Of a stretch of 64,000 nucleotides of DNA, positions 1 through 11,770 are shown piece by piece. Under the pieces are notes generated by a model. The model did not search any database. It was not told where the DNA came from and saw nothing but the letters and a program-made list of their open reading frames with translations. The first letter of the stretch is position 1. Each line of letters starts with the position of its first letter. The DNA is from Ursus arctos. Its lineage: Eukaryota > Chordata > Mammalia > Carnivora > Ursidae. The stretch covers positions 6,329,001-6,393,000 of the forward strand of contig NW_026622897.1 of NCBI RefSeq assembly GCF_023065955.2. The letters run 5' to 3'. Position numbers and translations under genes: made by a program.

Positions 1-870
1 GACTTTTTCTTATCAAGTTCAGATAATTAAATTATTTCTGTGACACTCACCTCCATAACAAAGGGACATGACAAAACAAAAATATATAAGGGCACTCCTC
101 AGGATGGGGTACAAGAACCCATTTACATCAGAATCTGAAAGAGGGTGTGTGGAGGAGGGAGAGGATTATCAACCTATGGAATTTACAGGTGACTTGGGTT
201 TGACCCAATACTCACTGAATCTGAATCTCAGGAAAATACGTCTTAGGAAAAAGTGTCTTTAGCAAAGTCCCCATGTGATGGGTAATGCAAACTAAAACCA
301 CCATCCTAGAAGTGATTAAAGCCACCCATGGCCCTCAGACCCTGATGTCAGAGTCAGTCGATCTGGCAAGGTCTTGCCTTCACAAAGACAAGTAAATAGA
401 ATTATGCAGATTGAGTTGGCAAAGTCATTGCCTCTGAAACAAGCCCAAAAGCCACAGACACCCACCAAATTGCATAAAACAGAGCTGTGGCCAAGAGGAA
501 GTACATGGCAGCTGAATGCAGTGAAATACAATGCTACTCATGTTGCTGTTGGCATATTAGCATCCCTGGTGGAAATCATCAGTTTCTCCTTTAGGACCAA
601 AGAAGGTCATATGCTATATCAGAAATACTAATATCATTCTCTTCCTAGAAGCCAGATAGAGAGGGAAAAATCTCAAATTAGGCTTTAGGTGGAGGGAAGA
701 ATAAGGAAAGTTGCTTTAATTAAAAAAAAAAAAAAACTGGGGCCATTAGCTATCCGGTGTTTGAAGACACCGGTATCAAGTGTTTGGTAGAGAGTTGAGC
801 TTGTTTGTTTTTTTAAAAAACAATGTAAATGGAATATTTGGAAATGTTTCACTGTGATCTATGCAGTAAC
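1..870. other. Unassigned sequence
   Basis: No gene or repeat recognised. There is a poly(A) run at 721-736 and a small perfect hairpin at 754-773 (CCGGTGT, six-base loop, ACACCGG). Confidence 0.5.
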
Positions 871-879
871 AATGAGCTG

Positions 880-1060
880 CCTAAATGATGCTAAGAATTT
901 TACTTTTATCATCTCATTCATTCTTCATAAAACTCTGCGAAGTAGGGATTGTCCTCACCCAAAAACTGCTGTGTGTGGGGGGGGTGGGTGGAGCAGAGCT
1001 TGGGGAAGGTGAGTGGCTTGCCTGTGACCACATCGTGAGTCGCAGAGACCATCTGGCCCC
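880..1060 (-). mobile_element. MIR SINE fragment
   Basis: Reverse MIR: TATCATCTCATTCATTCTTC and GAAGGTGAGTGGCTTGCCTG. It contains a G-rich expansion at 976-990. Confidence 0.55.
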
Positions 1061-1324
1061 ACAGCTTTGATCCTGGCTGATTCACCCAGTTCCTGCATTG
1101 CCTCTGCATCCCCATCCCGGGTCTTCGCCAACAGCAAAGACGATGTCTGGTCCAAAACAAGAATTCATTCTCTGTGCCTGGCTGCTCCCTGAAGGCTGAC
1201 TCTAGCCAATGTCTCTTGCCACTGCTGTGAAAATGGTCCGTAGCAAGGGGTTCAGACTCCCTCCCAACTTATGTACCGAACCTGTCCCTGCTTTTTGATG
1301 ACTCATTTTTGAAGTGTGATAGGC

Positions 1325-1590
1325 TGTGGCAAAGAGCAATGGGTGTAGAGGCGCACTGCCTGGGTTTGAGCCCTGCCCCATGACTTACGAGCTGTGTGCA
1401 GGTGACATTGTGCAGTTTACCAAGCTGTCTCCTCTCCATTCCTGTGATTTGCAAAACCGATGTGAGGATGAAAGAGTGTGGGGGGGGGGGATTTGCAGGG
1501 AGGGTTGAATGAGTTAATATATTAGAAGAATTCATATGTGCTTAGAACGGTGACTAGCACACAGGGAAGTCTCAACAGATAGATCAATCA
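1325..1590 (+). mobile_element. MIR SINE
   Basis: CACTGCCTGGGTTTGAGCCC, GACTTACGAGCTGTGTGCAG and GAATGAGTTAATATATTAGA match MIR in order. An internal G-run (1480-1489) has expanded. Confidence 0.72.
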
Positions 1591-1734
1591 ACAGAGTGCT
1601 GTTTGTTATGGTCATGAAAGATTAGTAATGGGAAACTTTGGGGCCATCAGTGCAGGAATACGCAGTGCTCCCAACGATCCACAACAAGCGAGCGACAGTA
1701 ACTTTCAGAGAAACAGGGAGAGGCTGAGTGTGGA

Positions 1735-1965
1735 TGCTGAACCAGACCACCTGTCTTCATATCTTCGCTTGACACTCACTAGCTGTGGGACCTTGGGTGG
1801 CTTGCTCAATTTCTTCTTGCCTTGGTTTTCCCCCTGAGAAATAGTAATAATAAGAGTATTTCCTTCAAAGGCATATTATAAAGATTAACAGCCAGTTAAC
1901 ATTTCCGAAGTGTTTAGAAAGTGCCTGGGACTAACAAGAGCCGCCTACGTGTTGGTTAATAAACA
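1735..1965 (+). mobile_element. MIR SINE
   Basis: TCACTAGCTGTGGGACCTTG, AGAAATAGTAATAATAAGAG and GTGCCTGGGACTAACAAG follow MIR order. Confidence 0.65.
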
Positions 1966-2689
1966 ACAAAAGACCAACTTTGCCAGTTGTTGAAGTCAGA
2001 CTTGTTAGCAAATTCTGGGAATGTGTGAACCTCGGCTTATGAACACCGAATCTCAGTAACCCTTACACTGAAGGCCTTAGGGGCTTCTGTGATCACATAT
2101 AAAAATAAAAATAGTGAGAACCGAAAACAAGGCTTACAGTTTGGGAGCAGTTCTCTGGCCATTGAGGAAACTTTTGCAGGCACCATAGGCCCCAGATGAT
2201 GCTCTGAGAAATTCGGGCCTCAAGCTGCATGATTTTCCTTGATGGTGTGAAAGTCCCCCTTCACACCATGGGAAGTGTGGGAGGAGGGCAGCAGTGTATA
2301 CAGCCATCCACTTATGTGCACCCCCAGACCCTGCCCGTGGCAGCCCCAATGAGAGCATCCTTTGGCAATGCTAAACCTAGTTACATGCCCAGTGGGTCTG
2401 AGCATCTCTGCAGGACACAGGAAAAAGCATCTTGCGGTGCAAAGGGCATAGACTTTGGAATTAGTCAAGCCTACTATCGTTTACCAGACACGGGATCTGT
2501 AACAATTTACTCAGACCTTCTGAGCATTTATTTCTTCAACCTTATATTGGGGATAATAATGCCTACTTATACAGTAAGTTTGATTTAAAAAAAAATCCAT
2601 ATTGTGCATCTAACACAATAAAGGGCACATGAGCTGTGGTTCCCCATCGATAGTGGCTGTCTTTTATTACGTACTCGTGATGCATTCGA

Positions 2690-2925
2690 GCTCTGTGTTA
2701 GGCACTTAGGATCCATTATGTCATTTTATCTCTATAAGGTTTTAGGAGATAAGTTCTACTAACTCTTTCCTCTATAAATGAAGAAACTTAGGGTTGTCAG
2801 GGTAAAATACCCTACCCAAAGTCCCACGGCTAGGACTCGTGGGACTTGTAGTTCCATCCTGGTTTTGTCGGAGTCTAAACCCAGATACCTCCCCGCCTCT
2901 CTCATACTGCCCATTCTGGTCTCTT
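2690..2925 (-). mobile_element. MIR SINE
   Basis: Reverse MIR: TGTTAGGCACTTAGGATCCA, TATAAATGAAGAAACTTAGG, CTACCCAAAGTCCCACGGCT, then CGGAGTCTAAACCCAGATAC. Confidence 0.68.
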
Positions 2926-2929
2926 CAAA

Positions 2930-3999
2930 GGTAAACATATGGCCTTGAAGACCACCCACTCAGAGAGCAAACATATGGACTACAGTGTCAGGGATCCCAG
3001 GGTCCGTGTTTATCCTCAGGCCTTCAGTAAAGGCCAGGCAGCTGGGGGTGAGCAGAGCAGAGCCAGGCAGCAGACCTGACTGATCCTGGTGGATGCACTT
3101 TATCTTCAGAAGGAAGGTGCACTTGAGGGGCTGACTTTCAGCTCTTCTAATCCTGTAGTTCTGAAATAACCTGCTCCAGAAGAGACAAGCTGAGTCTTGC
3201 TGTTACACAACAGAGGTTTGGAGGTATCACACTGGCTTAATTAAAGGCCTCTGATTAAAACTCTAGCACATGATTGTCCGTGATGTTTCCACTCATTTTT
3301 ATGCCTGAATGAGGCCTCCAAACACCTTCCAGTAGTTCGCTGGGCATATTATCACCTCCTTGACTTCTATTACTCCTTCTTATATTGCTAAGTCCTAGGA
3401 AGGCTAATGGGCATCCAGATGTGGAAAAGAATGCACCTGGACGTTCAGTGAAACATTGGTTTTACAGTTTTATAAGAGCAGCTCATTTAAGCAGGGAATC
3501 CCCCGAAGTAACGGACTTCACCTACCCCAGCTTAAAAGAGAATGAAGCAAATAGAATAGCAAAAAAACTCTGTAGCACAGGCAGTGTTCCCTAGTGGGCT
3601 TCAGGGTCTGGGACATTCTCCTTAGACTTGAAACCAAAATGAAATTAGTATGCATAGCACACACACTTGCACAAATCTAATGTGTCTCACATTGTGTGAG
3701 ACATTTTCTTTTCCAGTTAGGAGTACCTTTGTGCAGAATGAGACTATTTTCTTCTAAAAGGATTAGGGATATTTATCTTCCCCCTCTGGAGGTAGATAGG
3801 TATTATTGCCATTTTACAAAGATGGTCTCGAGGATGGCACATATACTGGTAAATATGAGTTACCATGCACTATCCTAACCGTCTACCATATGTGTCCTCA
3901 TTAAATGGGTTCAATACACCAGTACAAGTTGGGTATTTCTCAGACGACCACCAGCAGTCTTCTTCAAAGTCACTTCACACCACTTTGATCTACTTGCTC
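2930..3999. other. Unassigned sequence
   Basis: No coding signal. Around 3745-3850 (CCTCTGGAGGTAGATAGGTA, TTGCCATTTTACAAAGATGG) there may be a reverse MIR remnant. Confidence 0.4.
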
Positions 4000-4525
4000 T
4001 GCTACTCCTCTCTTTGTTGTCTTCACAGCATGCTGAATATTGGCTCCATGCAATGGCTCCTCTTCTCCCCTCCAACCCTGGCATCCGTGACCCAGTTTCA
4101 GTCTTGTCATTTGTAACAGATGCTGTCGGTGCCTCTCCCAATTCCCTCGACACCCGTGAATGTCATGTGGATTTCATTCCATGTGAATGGCTTCTTACAG
4201 TAAATACCACAACTCTCCGAGTGCTTTTTCAGGTTGCAGGAGAATGCCAAGACTCCTCGCATGGTAGCCAGAAGGCCCGGGGAGTTAACACCCCTGGGAG
4301 CAGACAACCACTAATGATACATGGGAATTGGTAGGTAAATACCTCAGCCTCCTTGCTCCAAGGTTGAACCAATTCTGAAATGTACTCTACAGTCTCCTAG
4401 AGATTCTTTTTGACCCATTTTTACCCTCCTCTACTGGTGCTTCCTGTAATCACCTCCCAAATAAACTAATCTTTCTTAAATCCTGTCTCAGGGTTCTGCT
4501 TCTCAGAGTACCCAACTTACAATAC
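4000..4525 (+). mobile_element. Possible LTR remnant
   Basis: The end AAATCCTGTCTCAGGGTTCT then GCTTCTCAGAGTACCCAAC looks like an LTR 3' end, following AATAAACTAATC. Upstream is too diverged to place. Family not determined. Confidence 0.35.
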
Positions 4526-4837
4526 TACTCTAGTTTTAGACACGAGCCTCCTCTACTACGTGAACTAATATCTGCCTCTGGAGATGTAGAGTAAGAGGTC
4601 CTAGCCCCTCAAAGCTACCATAGCCCCCTGAGAAATGCCCCAGGCAGACATGACCTTCACCCAGGTTCCTCTAGGCAGGAGGGGCTTGAGACATGGCAAT
4701 TAACTAAATCGATGGAGAATTTCATGATTTATTCAAGTGAGTACACAAAGTAGACAGTTTGTGAAGAACTTTCTCAATTTACTTGAGCATTTCAGCAATC
4801 ATTTTGTATACATCTGGCTTATATGGGGAAGTAATAC

Positions 4838-5100
4838 AATATGGTGGTTAAGAGCTTGGGCTCTGGAGTTGCATAGAACTGGGTTCAGATCTCAGTTCTG
4901 ACTCTTGCCATGTATGTAACCTTTGGGAAGAGTAGTTTGTCTTTCCAGGTCACAGTTCCTTTAACTATAAAATGGGGAATATAAAAATAGAACCTACCTC
5001 AGAAAGTTGTTGGGAGAGTTAAATGCCATAATGCTAAAGCCCTTGTCATAGAGCCTAGCACATTATACATACCCAAATAGGTACCTGCTGTTATTAATAT
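4838..5100 (+). mobile_element. MIR SINE
   Basis: Ancient tRNA-derived SINE, well preserved: GTGGTTAAGAGCTTGGGCTC, TATAAAATGGGGAATATAAA, ACCTACCTCAGAAAGTTGTT and GAGAGTTAAATGCCATAATG. Confidence 0.85.
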
Positions 5101-6079
5101 GCCATACTATGTCCCAAGGCATAACTTAGCACATTATGCCCTTCATTAGGAAAGAGAAAAATAGATATGGATAGACACAGAAATCTGTAGATTTCATTTT
5201 CCTGCTACATAATAAGAGGAGATTTGGGTCGGGATTTGGGGGAGGGGATATGATCCCCCTGGATTAACACACTGCTTCTGATTTGGGGACTTGTTGCAGA
5301 AGCAGAGCCCAACATGGACATGCTTGTATAAGTAATTTATTGTTGGAGAAGCACACAGGTAAAACCTGTAAGGGAGTGAGGAAGGCAGGATAGGTCAGAG
5401 AAAGTAGCTAGGCAAAGATGTAAATTCAGTTGAATTTAGACAACCTAGTCCCTAATCCCAGGAAGCTCTTTTTACCCCAGTCAGTCCCTGTGTGGTACAC
5501 CTCCGGGGGAAGGCATAACCTTGTAGGTATTTCTGGGGGAGGTGGCTTTCTTTGGCAGAGGACACTTCTCAGCAGAAGGGTGCAGCTGTGAACTGTTAGA
5601 TGCCAACACTCCCAGTAGCTGGGGGAGGGTGCACTGGTAAAGAGTATCTAAGTGGAACCTCATCAGTTACTATTGAACTTCTCTATTCCATAAAATGTGT
5701 ATTATACTATCTATAGTAATTTCTGCTATGGTAATTAGAAAAAAAAATCCACCAATGCTTATCCTGTTTTTTGATCAGTTGGTAACACAAAGTATATCAG
5801 TAATCTGCTTCCTCCCTCCCCAGCCCTCAATCCTGTGACTTCTTGCTGGACTTAGTAGTCATTGGCTGTTACTAAGGAACACTTGTAAAAGCATCTCTCG
5901 CTCTGGTACCTCCTAAAACTTCCTGCTAATCTTGGGAGTTCTGAATTTGCTCTCAGATCTCATCTTTGCATCTAGAAAAGTCTTGGTTTATGAGAAACCC
6001 ACCAGCCTGTTTTCCCCTTCACACCATAACTACTCTGTTTACTGATGGCTAACAGAGTTGGCAAGCAAAGGCGGTAGTG
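5101..6079. other. Unassigned sequence, possible LTR remnant
   Basis: 5270-5660 has GCAGAAGCAGAGCCCAACAT then TAAGTAATTTATTGTTGGAG, reminiscent of a reversed LTR end. The rest shows nothing recognisable. Confidence 0.35.
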
Positions 6080-6300
6080 GGAGAACACTGGGTTCAGAAT
6101 TAGGAGGCCTGAGCATGAATCCTGATTTTACCACGTATCAGTTGTGTGGGTCTCAGCAAGTCACTTTTCTGTTGGGCATCCTTTTCCTTTTTTTATAAAA
6201 CTAGTTCAAAAGACCTGCCCTGAATCCTTCACAGAGTGACTGTGTGATCAGGTGAAAAAACAGTTACTAAAGGGCTTTATAAAACAATGTCCTAAGGCAA
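6080..6300 (+). mobile_element. MIR SINE
   Basis: GGCCTGAGCATGAATCCTGA, CACGTATCAGTTGTGTGGGT and CTCAGCAAGTCACTTTTCTG follow MIR order. Confidence 0.6.
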
Positions 6301-7394
6301 GTTATTCATATGATTGTGACTGCAATGGTCAGTATATTGATCTTTGTCTCTAGCCTTATGGTTTTGGTTGCTGTGAATCATCTCTGCGAATCCTTATGAA
6401 AGCCTCAGCAGTTGTGTCCCTTCCCCTGCACATTGTCCCTTAGCTGTCTGGTGATCCATTTTCTGCTATCTCTGACATCCAAGTAATTCCTATGGGGAGG
6501 AGAGTTCCTCAGGCTCCACAAGAGATTTGCTAAAGAAAGGCCAATGGAAAGATTCAGTGAGAATACTTCTCACCGAGTGTAGTCACCTAAAGTCCTTGTT
6601 GGTTGAAAGTTATCCAACTTTTATCTAAGATTAGCTTCCCAGAAAAACAGAATCGTGCTGCTACACCAGGGAAGATGATTTCAAAATCCATTAAAATGAA
6701 TAACTTAACAGCAAAATATTTTTCATTTATTGCCAAATATACACAAGTTAGCTTTTCTTTCAGATCTGTCCTGAGAACCCTGTAGTGCCATCATGTCTGA
6801 TACATGGAACAATGACATACATCATGCCTGATGTATACACAGGGCACTTTGCAATCACAGATAGGAAGTGTGGATGTTGGCATTTTGAAGGCAGTGACTA
6901 ATACTGTGTGTGTGTCAGGGGAGACTGCCAAAGATTTTTCTCAAGATGTGATACTTTGAGACAATTTGTGAAATTATTGAAATTCCCTGTTCACTTTGTT
7001 TGGGTTTAGATTATTGAACCTACTGCATTTATTTATAACTCAAACATTTATTGACCACATTCTGTGTATAAAGGGACTTGACCTAGGTAAAAATCCCCAT
7101 CTTGAAAGAAATACCATGTAGGAGATGGAGCTGCGGAGATGAGATGATGCATGGGGAAATATACAAGGACAGGAAGGAAGGGGATGATGCAGAAGGGAGG
7201 CTGAGGGTATGACTGGCCCATCATGATTCACCAGATCGTTATGCTGGTGTCCTGCCAAACAGGGCTCTTTTGGAACCCTGGAGGGGTGGCATATTGCAGC
7301 AGGGAGGGTATTATCTGGTTTTGAAGGCAAGTGAATGGATCAAATAAACACGTTTATTTCTATTACTGAGGTCACATAAAACCTTCCCGCTTAA
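6301..7394. other. Unassigned sequence
   Basis: No repeat or coding signal recognised before the MER5 fragment. Confidence 0.45.
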
Positions 7395-7540
7395 AATGTG
7401 CTCCTCAGACCAGCACAGGCATCCCTTGGGAACCTGTTAGACATGCAGAATTTTAGGCCCCACTTCAGAGGTACTGAATCAGAATTTGCCTTTTAAAAAG
7501 ATCTCCAGGTGGTTTCATGTTATGGTCAATAAGCAGTCCT
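7395..7540 (+). mobile_element. MER5-type hAT DNA transposon fragment
   Basis: AATGTGCTCCTCAGACCAG, GGGAACCTGTTAGACATGCA, GGTACTGAATCAGAATTTGC and GATCTCCAGGTGGTTTCATG match the MER5A/B family in order. The terminal repeats are degraded. Confidence 0.78.
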
Positions 7541-8336
7541 ACGACGAATACGAACAGTATAAGACAAAGTCTTTTCTTTCAGGAATGAGGCAGTAGGGCT
7601 ATAGGAAACTTAATAAAGACTTTGTGAACACTCCCCCCTCCCAAATCAGCTTTTTTTTTTAAAGGAGTTCAAGTTCAATTTATAGTGGAAGAAGCAGAAA
7701 AGTAAATCGATCTTTTGATACAGAGTGATGACTAAAGAGATGTGTCTACTTGCAAACAAGAAAAGTTTCACATGGAACATTATTTAGTATTCTGTCAACT
7801 CCTTTTTTTTTTTTTTTCTTTTATTCTGGTTAGCACTTGAAAACTTCTTTGTATTATAGCAATGGAAGGAGCCAGGCTCTAACTCTTACTTCTGTGTTTC
7901 TAAAATCGAGGCCATTTGATGTCTTTCTGAGGGTCCTCTACTCAAAGCTCTGATTCCCACTCTTCCCCAAGACAGAACCTCTCATCAGCACACCTGCTTC
8001 TATCTGGCCCTGTACTTGGGCCGTCTCTCTGAGCCTGATCGGGCTTTGCCTTGTTCCCTGCACCTGAGTCTTAGTTTTAATAAATGGGGTTCTACCTTGC
8101 TAGCCCTGCCATCTCCAGTTGCTCCTAAAGACTGAAATTTGTTTGGCTTCTATATTAGAGTCATGCTTCCTGCAGAGACATCCACCCATACCTGGATTTC
8201 TAAGGGTGACCTGGCTAGAGAGTCCTCATTACTATATTTACTTACCCCCTTATGACCTTCTTAGATTATTACAATGTAAGTAACATATGGAGACATGAAC
8301 AGTGTAATCAAGCTAGGGAATGGGGATTTGGGTTGC
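7541..8336. other. Unassigned sequence
   Basis: Only T-runs at 7651 and 7802-7817 stand out. Confidence 0.45.
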
Positions 8337-8566
8337 TGTTTTGTTTTGCTTTGTTTGTTTATTTATTTATTATATTTAGTTAGCCAACATAGTACATCAT
8401 TAGTTTTTGACGTAGTGCTCAGTGATTCATTAGTTGTGTATAACACCCAGTGCTCATCACAACACATGTCCCCTCTTAATACCCATCACCTGGTGATCCT
8501 ATCCCCCACCCCCCTCCCTTCTGTAACCCTCAGTTTGGTTCCTGGAATCCAGAGTCTCTCATGTTT
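8337..8566 (-). mobile_element. 5'-truncated L1 3' end
   Basis: Carnivore L1 3' UTR on the minus strand: T-rich start, then AACACCCAGTGCTCATCAC, then CCCACCCCCCTCCC (the same G-rich tract as the full-length L1), ending in GAGTCTCTCATG. About 230 bp. Confidence 0.85.
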
Positions 8567-9954
8567 TAAAGAGTGGTCAGGAAGATCTTTCTGATAAAGT
8601 AGACTCTCTCATCCACCATCTTTTTGTTTCCTTCACATCTTCAGTTTTTGCTTAAAAACAAAAAAGTCTTTGTAGTCATTTTAATGAGGTTCTGGGAAAA
8701 GAGCAAAGAAAAGCATATACATTTAACCCACCAATATTAAATGAAGTTATAACTGCATTTTCTAACACAACTGTTAGTCACCTTGTTCTTCTTTAGATGT
8801 ATTAGACTAAATAGGCTTATGAAAAATTTAGATATCTCCACCTGGACTCAGTTTCAATGGAGGTCCTGCATTAAGGGTTTTCCTAATCCCTGGAGATCCT
8901 TGTTACAAGCTCTCAAATTCTATTAGAAGGTATTAATCTAAAAGCACACAATACCTTTTCAAACATGATTTAATATTTTAAAACCAGTTTCTCAATGATA
9001 TCACCCAGATCTTCATAGTTTTTTAATCTTGCCAATAATTCTATGTGGAAAATTGGTACCCAGTCTGCCTGGAATTGTTTTTTAGCTCATGCAGAAAAGT
9101 CAAAATTCTCTTATGAAGTTTAAGGTTTTTTCCAAAGTACTTAGCATTTAAATTTCTGGGATGAATGCTTTGCTCCTATTACCTTCTCACTATAGGCTGC
9201 TTTGGAAATGGACTGTTATATGTTCAACAAACATTATTTTTAGTTTTTTCCTGAGGTACATTAACTTACCATGAAGAGGGCACATTAAAATGATGTATAA
9301 ATCAATGGCATAGTTATTAATGGGCTAATAATGGGTTGTCAGGCTTTGGTAGCCTAAAGACTACCTAATATGGAAGTTAACAGCAGGAGAGCCAAGAAAT
9401 CTTATGTCTGCTTCTTATTCTGAGAAAAAAAAATAGAAACGTACATGTTAAAGCTGCAGCTTCGAAGAGTTAAAATGGCATCCTTTTCCCTTTGAGGTGA
9501 AACATTTATCTTTTAAAATTGTCTTTAAAGTAGCAGGGCACTAAGTCATAGACTGTGGTTATTGATGGTGAAACATGTACTTTTTAGAGCAGTGAATGCC
9601 TCGCTTAATGCCAGGTGATCATCTCTTCACTTATTTATTTTAAAAATGCTTATTTACTGCCTCCCTTGCCCTGGCCACTGTTTGAGTACTAGGCACACAA
9701 AATGAAAACAAAAGATACTTCACCCATCCTCTTCTAATAGTCAAGTGGGGTAGAGAATGAGTTAAGAATTACAGTTCCAAGTAGAGGTACTCAGTCGCAG
9801 AGGCACCCAACCTTTCCTTTAGGAGCCAGGCAAGGATTCCAGGGAAGAAAGCTCTGTTCTGAGTTTCCAAGGAGATAAGCATAATTAGTGATGGAAAGCA
9901 TGCTAGGAACGCTAAAGTTCCAGAATGGTCAGGGCTCTGTCTGTTCATCTTTCT
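8567..9954. other. Unassigned AT-rich sequence
   Basis: No gene seen. 9625-9760 (ACTGTTTGAGTACTAGGCAC) may be a reversed L2 remnant. Confidence 0.4.
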
Positions 9955-10015
9955 GTCCCATTACTGAGCACAGCATTAATACACTGTAGATCATCAATAA
10001 ATATTTGTTGAATAA
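9955..10015 (+). mobile_element. L2 3' tail
   Basis: ATCATCAATAAATATTTGTT followed by GAATAAA is the characteristic L2 terminus. Only about 60 bp is recognisable. Confidence 0.5.
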
Positions 10016-10374
10016 AGAAGAGCAGAGGATAAAATAGATGTTCAATACAGTATCAAATGAATTTGTGTGTTTGTGTACGTGTGTTTATGTATCTGAAACT
10101 ACTGCTGCTAAACGGCATCTCCATACTGCCTCAATTTCAGAGTTGTTTCTCACTAGCAGCAACCGACCAATGTTTCATACACAGTTGCTTGCCTAAGCAA
10201 TGGGTTTAAGAGTGATTGCTAGCCATTCAATTGGATTATAGAATAGATGATCATTTTTATTTTTCAGATGTCTAAATAAGCCTTCCATTCTTATTGCCCC
10301 TACTGTTCTCCATACAACAGAGTAAGCTTTTTAAATAATAGAATAAGATTCAGATAAAATGTAGAAAATGATTA

Positions 10375-10812
10375 AATTACTTATCAAATATCTATTGAGA
10401 ATGTTTTATGTGCCAGGCTCTGTAAGGAATCTTGGAGATAGGAAGATGAAAAGGCACAGTCTCTATCCTCAAGGTGTTTACAGTCTTTGAGGGAGACAGA
10501 CACTGAAACACACAATGTGTTGTAGGCATTATCATTTAGGTATATGTAAGATGTTATGAGACCATAGAGGAGGGAAACTGATTAGAGTGTGCAGGATGAG
10601 GTAGAATTGCTTATCAGGGGAGACTGCTGAGAGAAAATGATGGCTTGGCTGAATATTGTAAGTAAGGATTAGGTTATCCAGGTGGTAATGGAGAAAGGGG
10701 ATGCTTCTTACAAACACGGGGATACAAGAGATTATGATGTGTAGTGGTAATGAAAAATTAGCTAAGTGTAGTATGGAAGGTAGGGGTAGGAGAGGAGATT
10801 TAAGACGATGGT
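10375..10812 (-). mobile_element. L2 fragment, part 1
   Basis: L2 read on the minus strand (TATTGAGAATGTTTTATGTG, the 'length of category' part near the L2 3' end). It continues at 11425 after the L1M insertion. Confidence 0.72.
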
Positions 10813-11424
10813 GGAAAATGTTCATTGCAGCACTATTCACAATAGCCAATGTGTGGAAATAGCTGATGTGTCCCACTAAGAGATGAATGGATAAAGAAAA
10901 TATGGTATACATATACAGTAGAATATTATTCAGCCTTACAAAGAGAAGGAAATCCTACCATTTGCAACAACAAACATGAACCTGGAGGACTTATGCTAAG
11001 TGAGATACACCAGCCATAGAAGGACAAATACTGCATGATTCCACTTACCTGAGGTGTCTAAAATAGTCAAACTCATAGAAACAGGCACTGCAGTAGTGAT
11101 TGTAGGGGGAAATGAGTTGTTATTCAGTGGGAACTGAGTTTCAGTTATGCAGGCTGAAAAATTCTAGAGATCTTCCTTATAACATCCTGCTTACAGTTAA
11201 CAATGTGATATCATGCACTTCAACAATTTTTTAAAAAGTAGATCTCAGGTCCAGTGTTCTTTACCACACACACACACACACACACAAAAGGAAGGTATAG
11301 GATATGTCTATTGCCTTGATTGTGGTGATGGCATCACACGTGTTTACATCAAACTGTACACATTAAATATCTATAGTTCTTTGTATATCACTTATACCTC
11401 AATAAAGCTGTTAAAAAGGAGAGA
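10813..11424 (+). mobile_element. L1M 3' end inserted in an L2
   Basis: Contains CATTGCAGCACTATTCACAA, GATGAATGGATAAAGAAAAT, AACCTGGAGGACTTATGCTA and an L1M 3' UTR end (CACTTATACCTCAATAAAGC). L2 sequence flanks it on both sides in consistent order. Confidence 0.85.
11264..11286. repeat. (CA)n microsatellite
   Basis: Pure CA run within the L1M 3' end. Confidence 0.95.
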
Positions 11425-11770
11425 TGGGAGGGACGTGGAACAAGAGTAATTAAATGCAGTCCAATTATAAAGAACTGTAGCCGTGCAAAAGAGTTTGATT
11501 TCATTCTGTAAAGAATTTGAAAGTTTTGAGTAGGGGAATAATGTGGTCAGATTTGGATTTTAGAAGTATGGCACTGTCTGCATAGGAAATCATGCCCAGA
11601 TTCAGGGAGATGATTTAGATGGTTGTTATTAGTGATGAGAGCCTGAAAGAGATGTATGAGCTAAGAAAAGGGATGTTTTTGAAGCACAAATAAGGAAGAA
11701 TACGCAAGGTTATAGAGAAGGAGAGAGGAGATAACTGCTGGAATGCAGTCCCAAGAAATCAAAAATGAAT
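11425..11770 (-). mobile_element. L2 fragment, part 2
   Basis: Next segment of the same L2 (AATAATGTGGTCAGATTTGG, GGCACTGTCTGCATAGGAAA). The order across the L1M insertion is that expected for one L2. Confidence 0.7.

Noticed and set aside
754..773. Short CCGGTGT hairpin as a terminator or small RNA
   Set aside because: A seven-base stem is expected by chance at this scale and nothing around it supports an RNA gene.
8295..8594. 99-codon ORF at 8.3-8.6 kb
   Set aside because: Reads antisense through an L1 3' UTR.
10532..10912. 126-codon minus-strand ORF
   Set aside because: Falls across an L2/L1M junction; composition and position indicate a chance frame in repeats.
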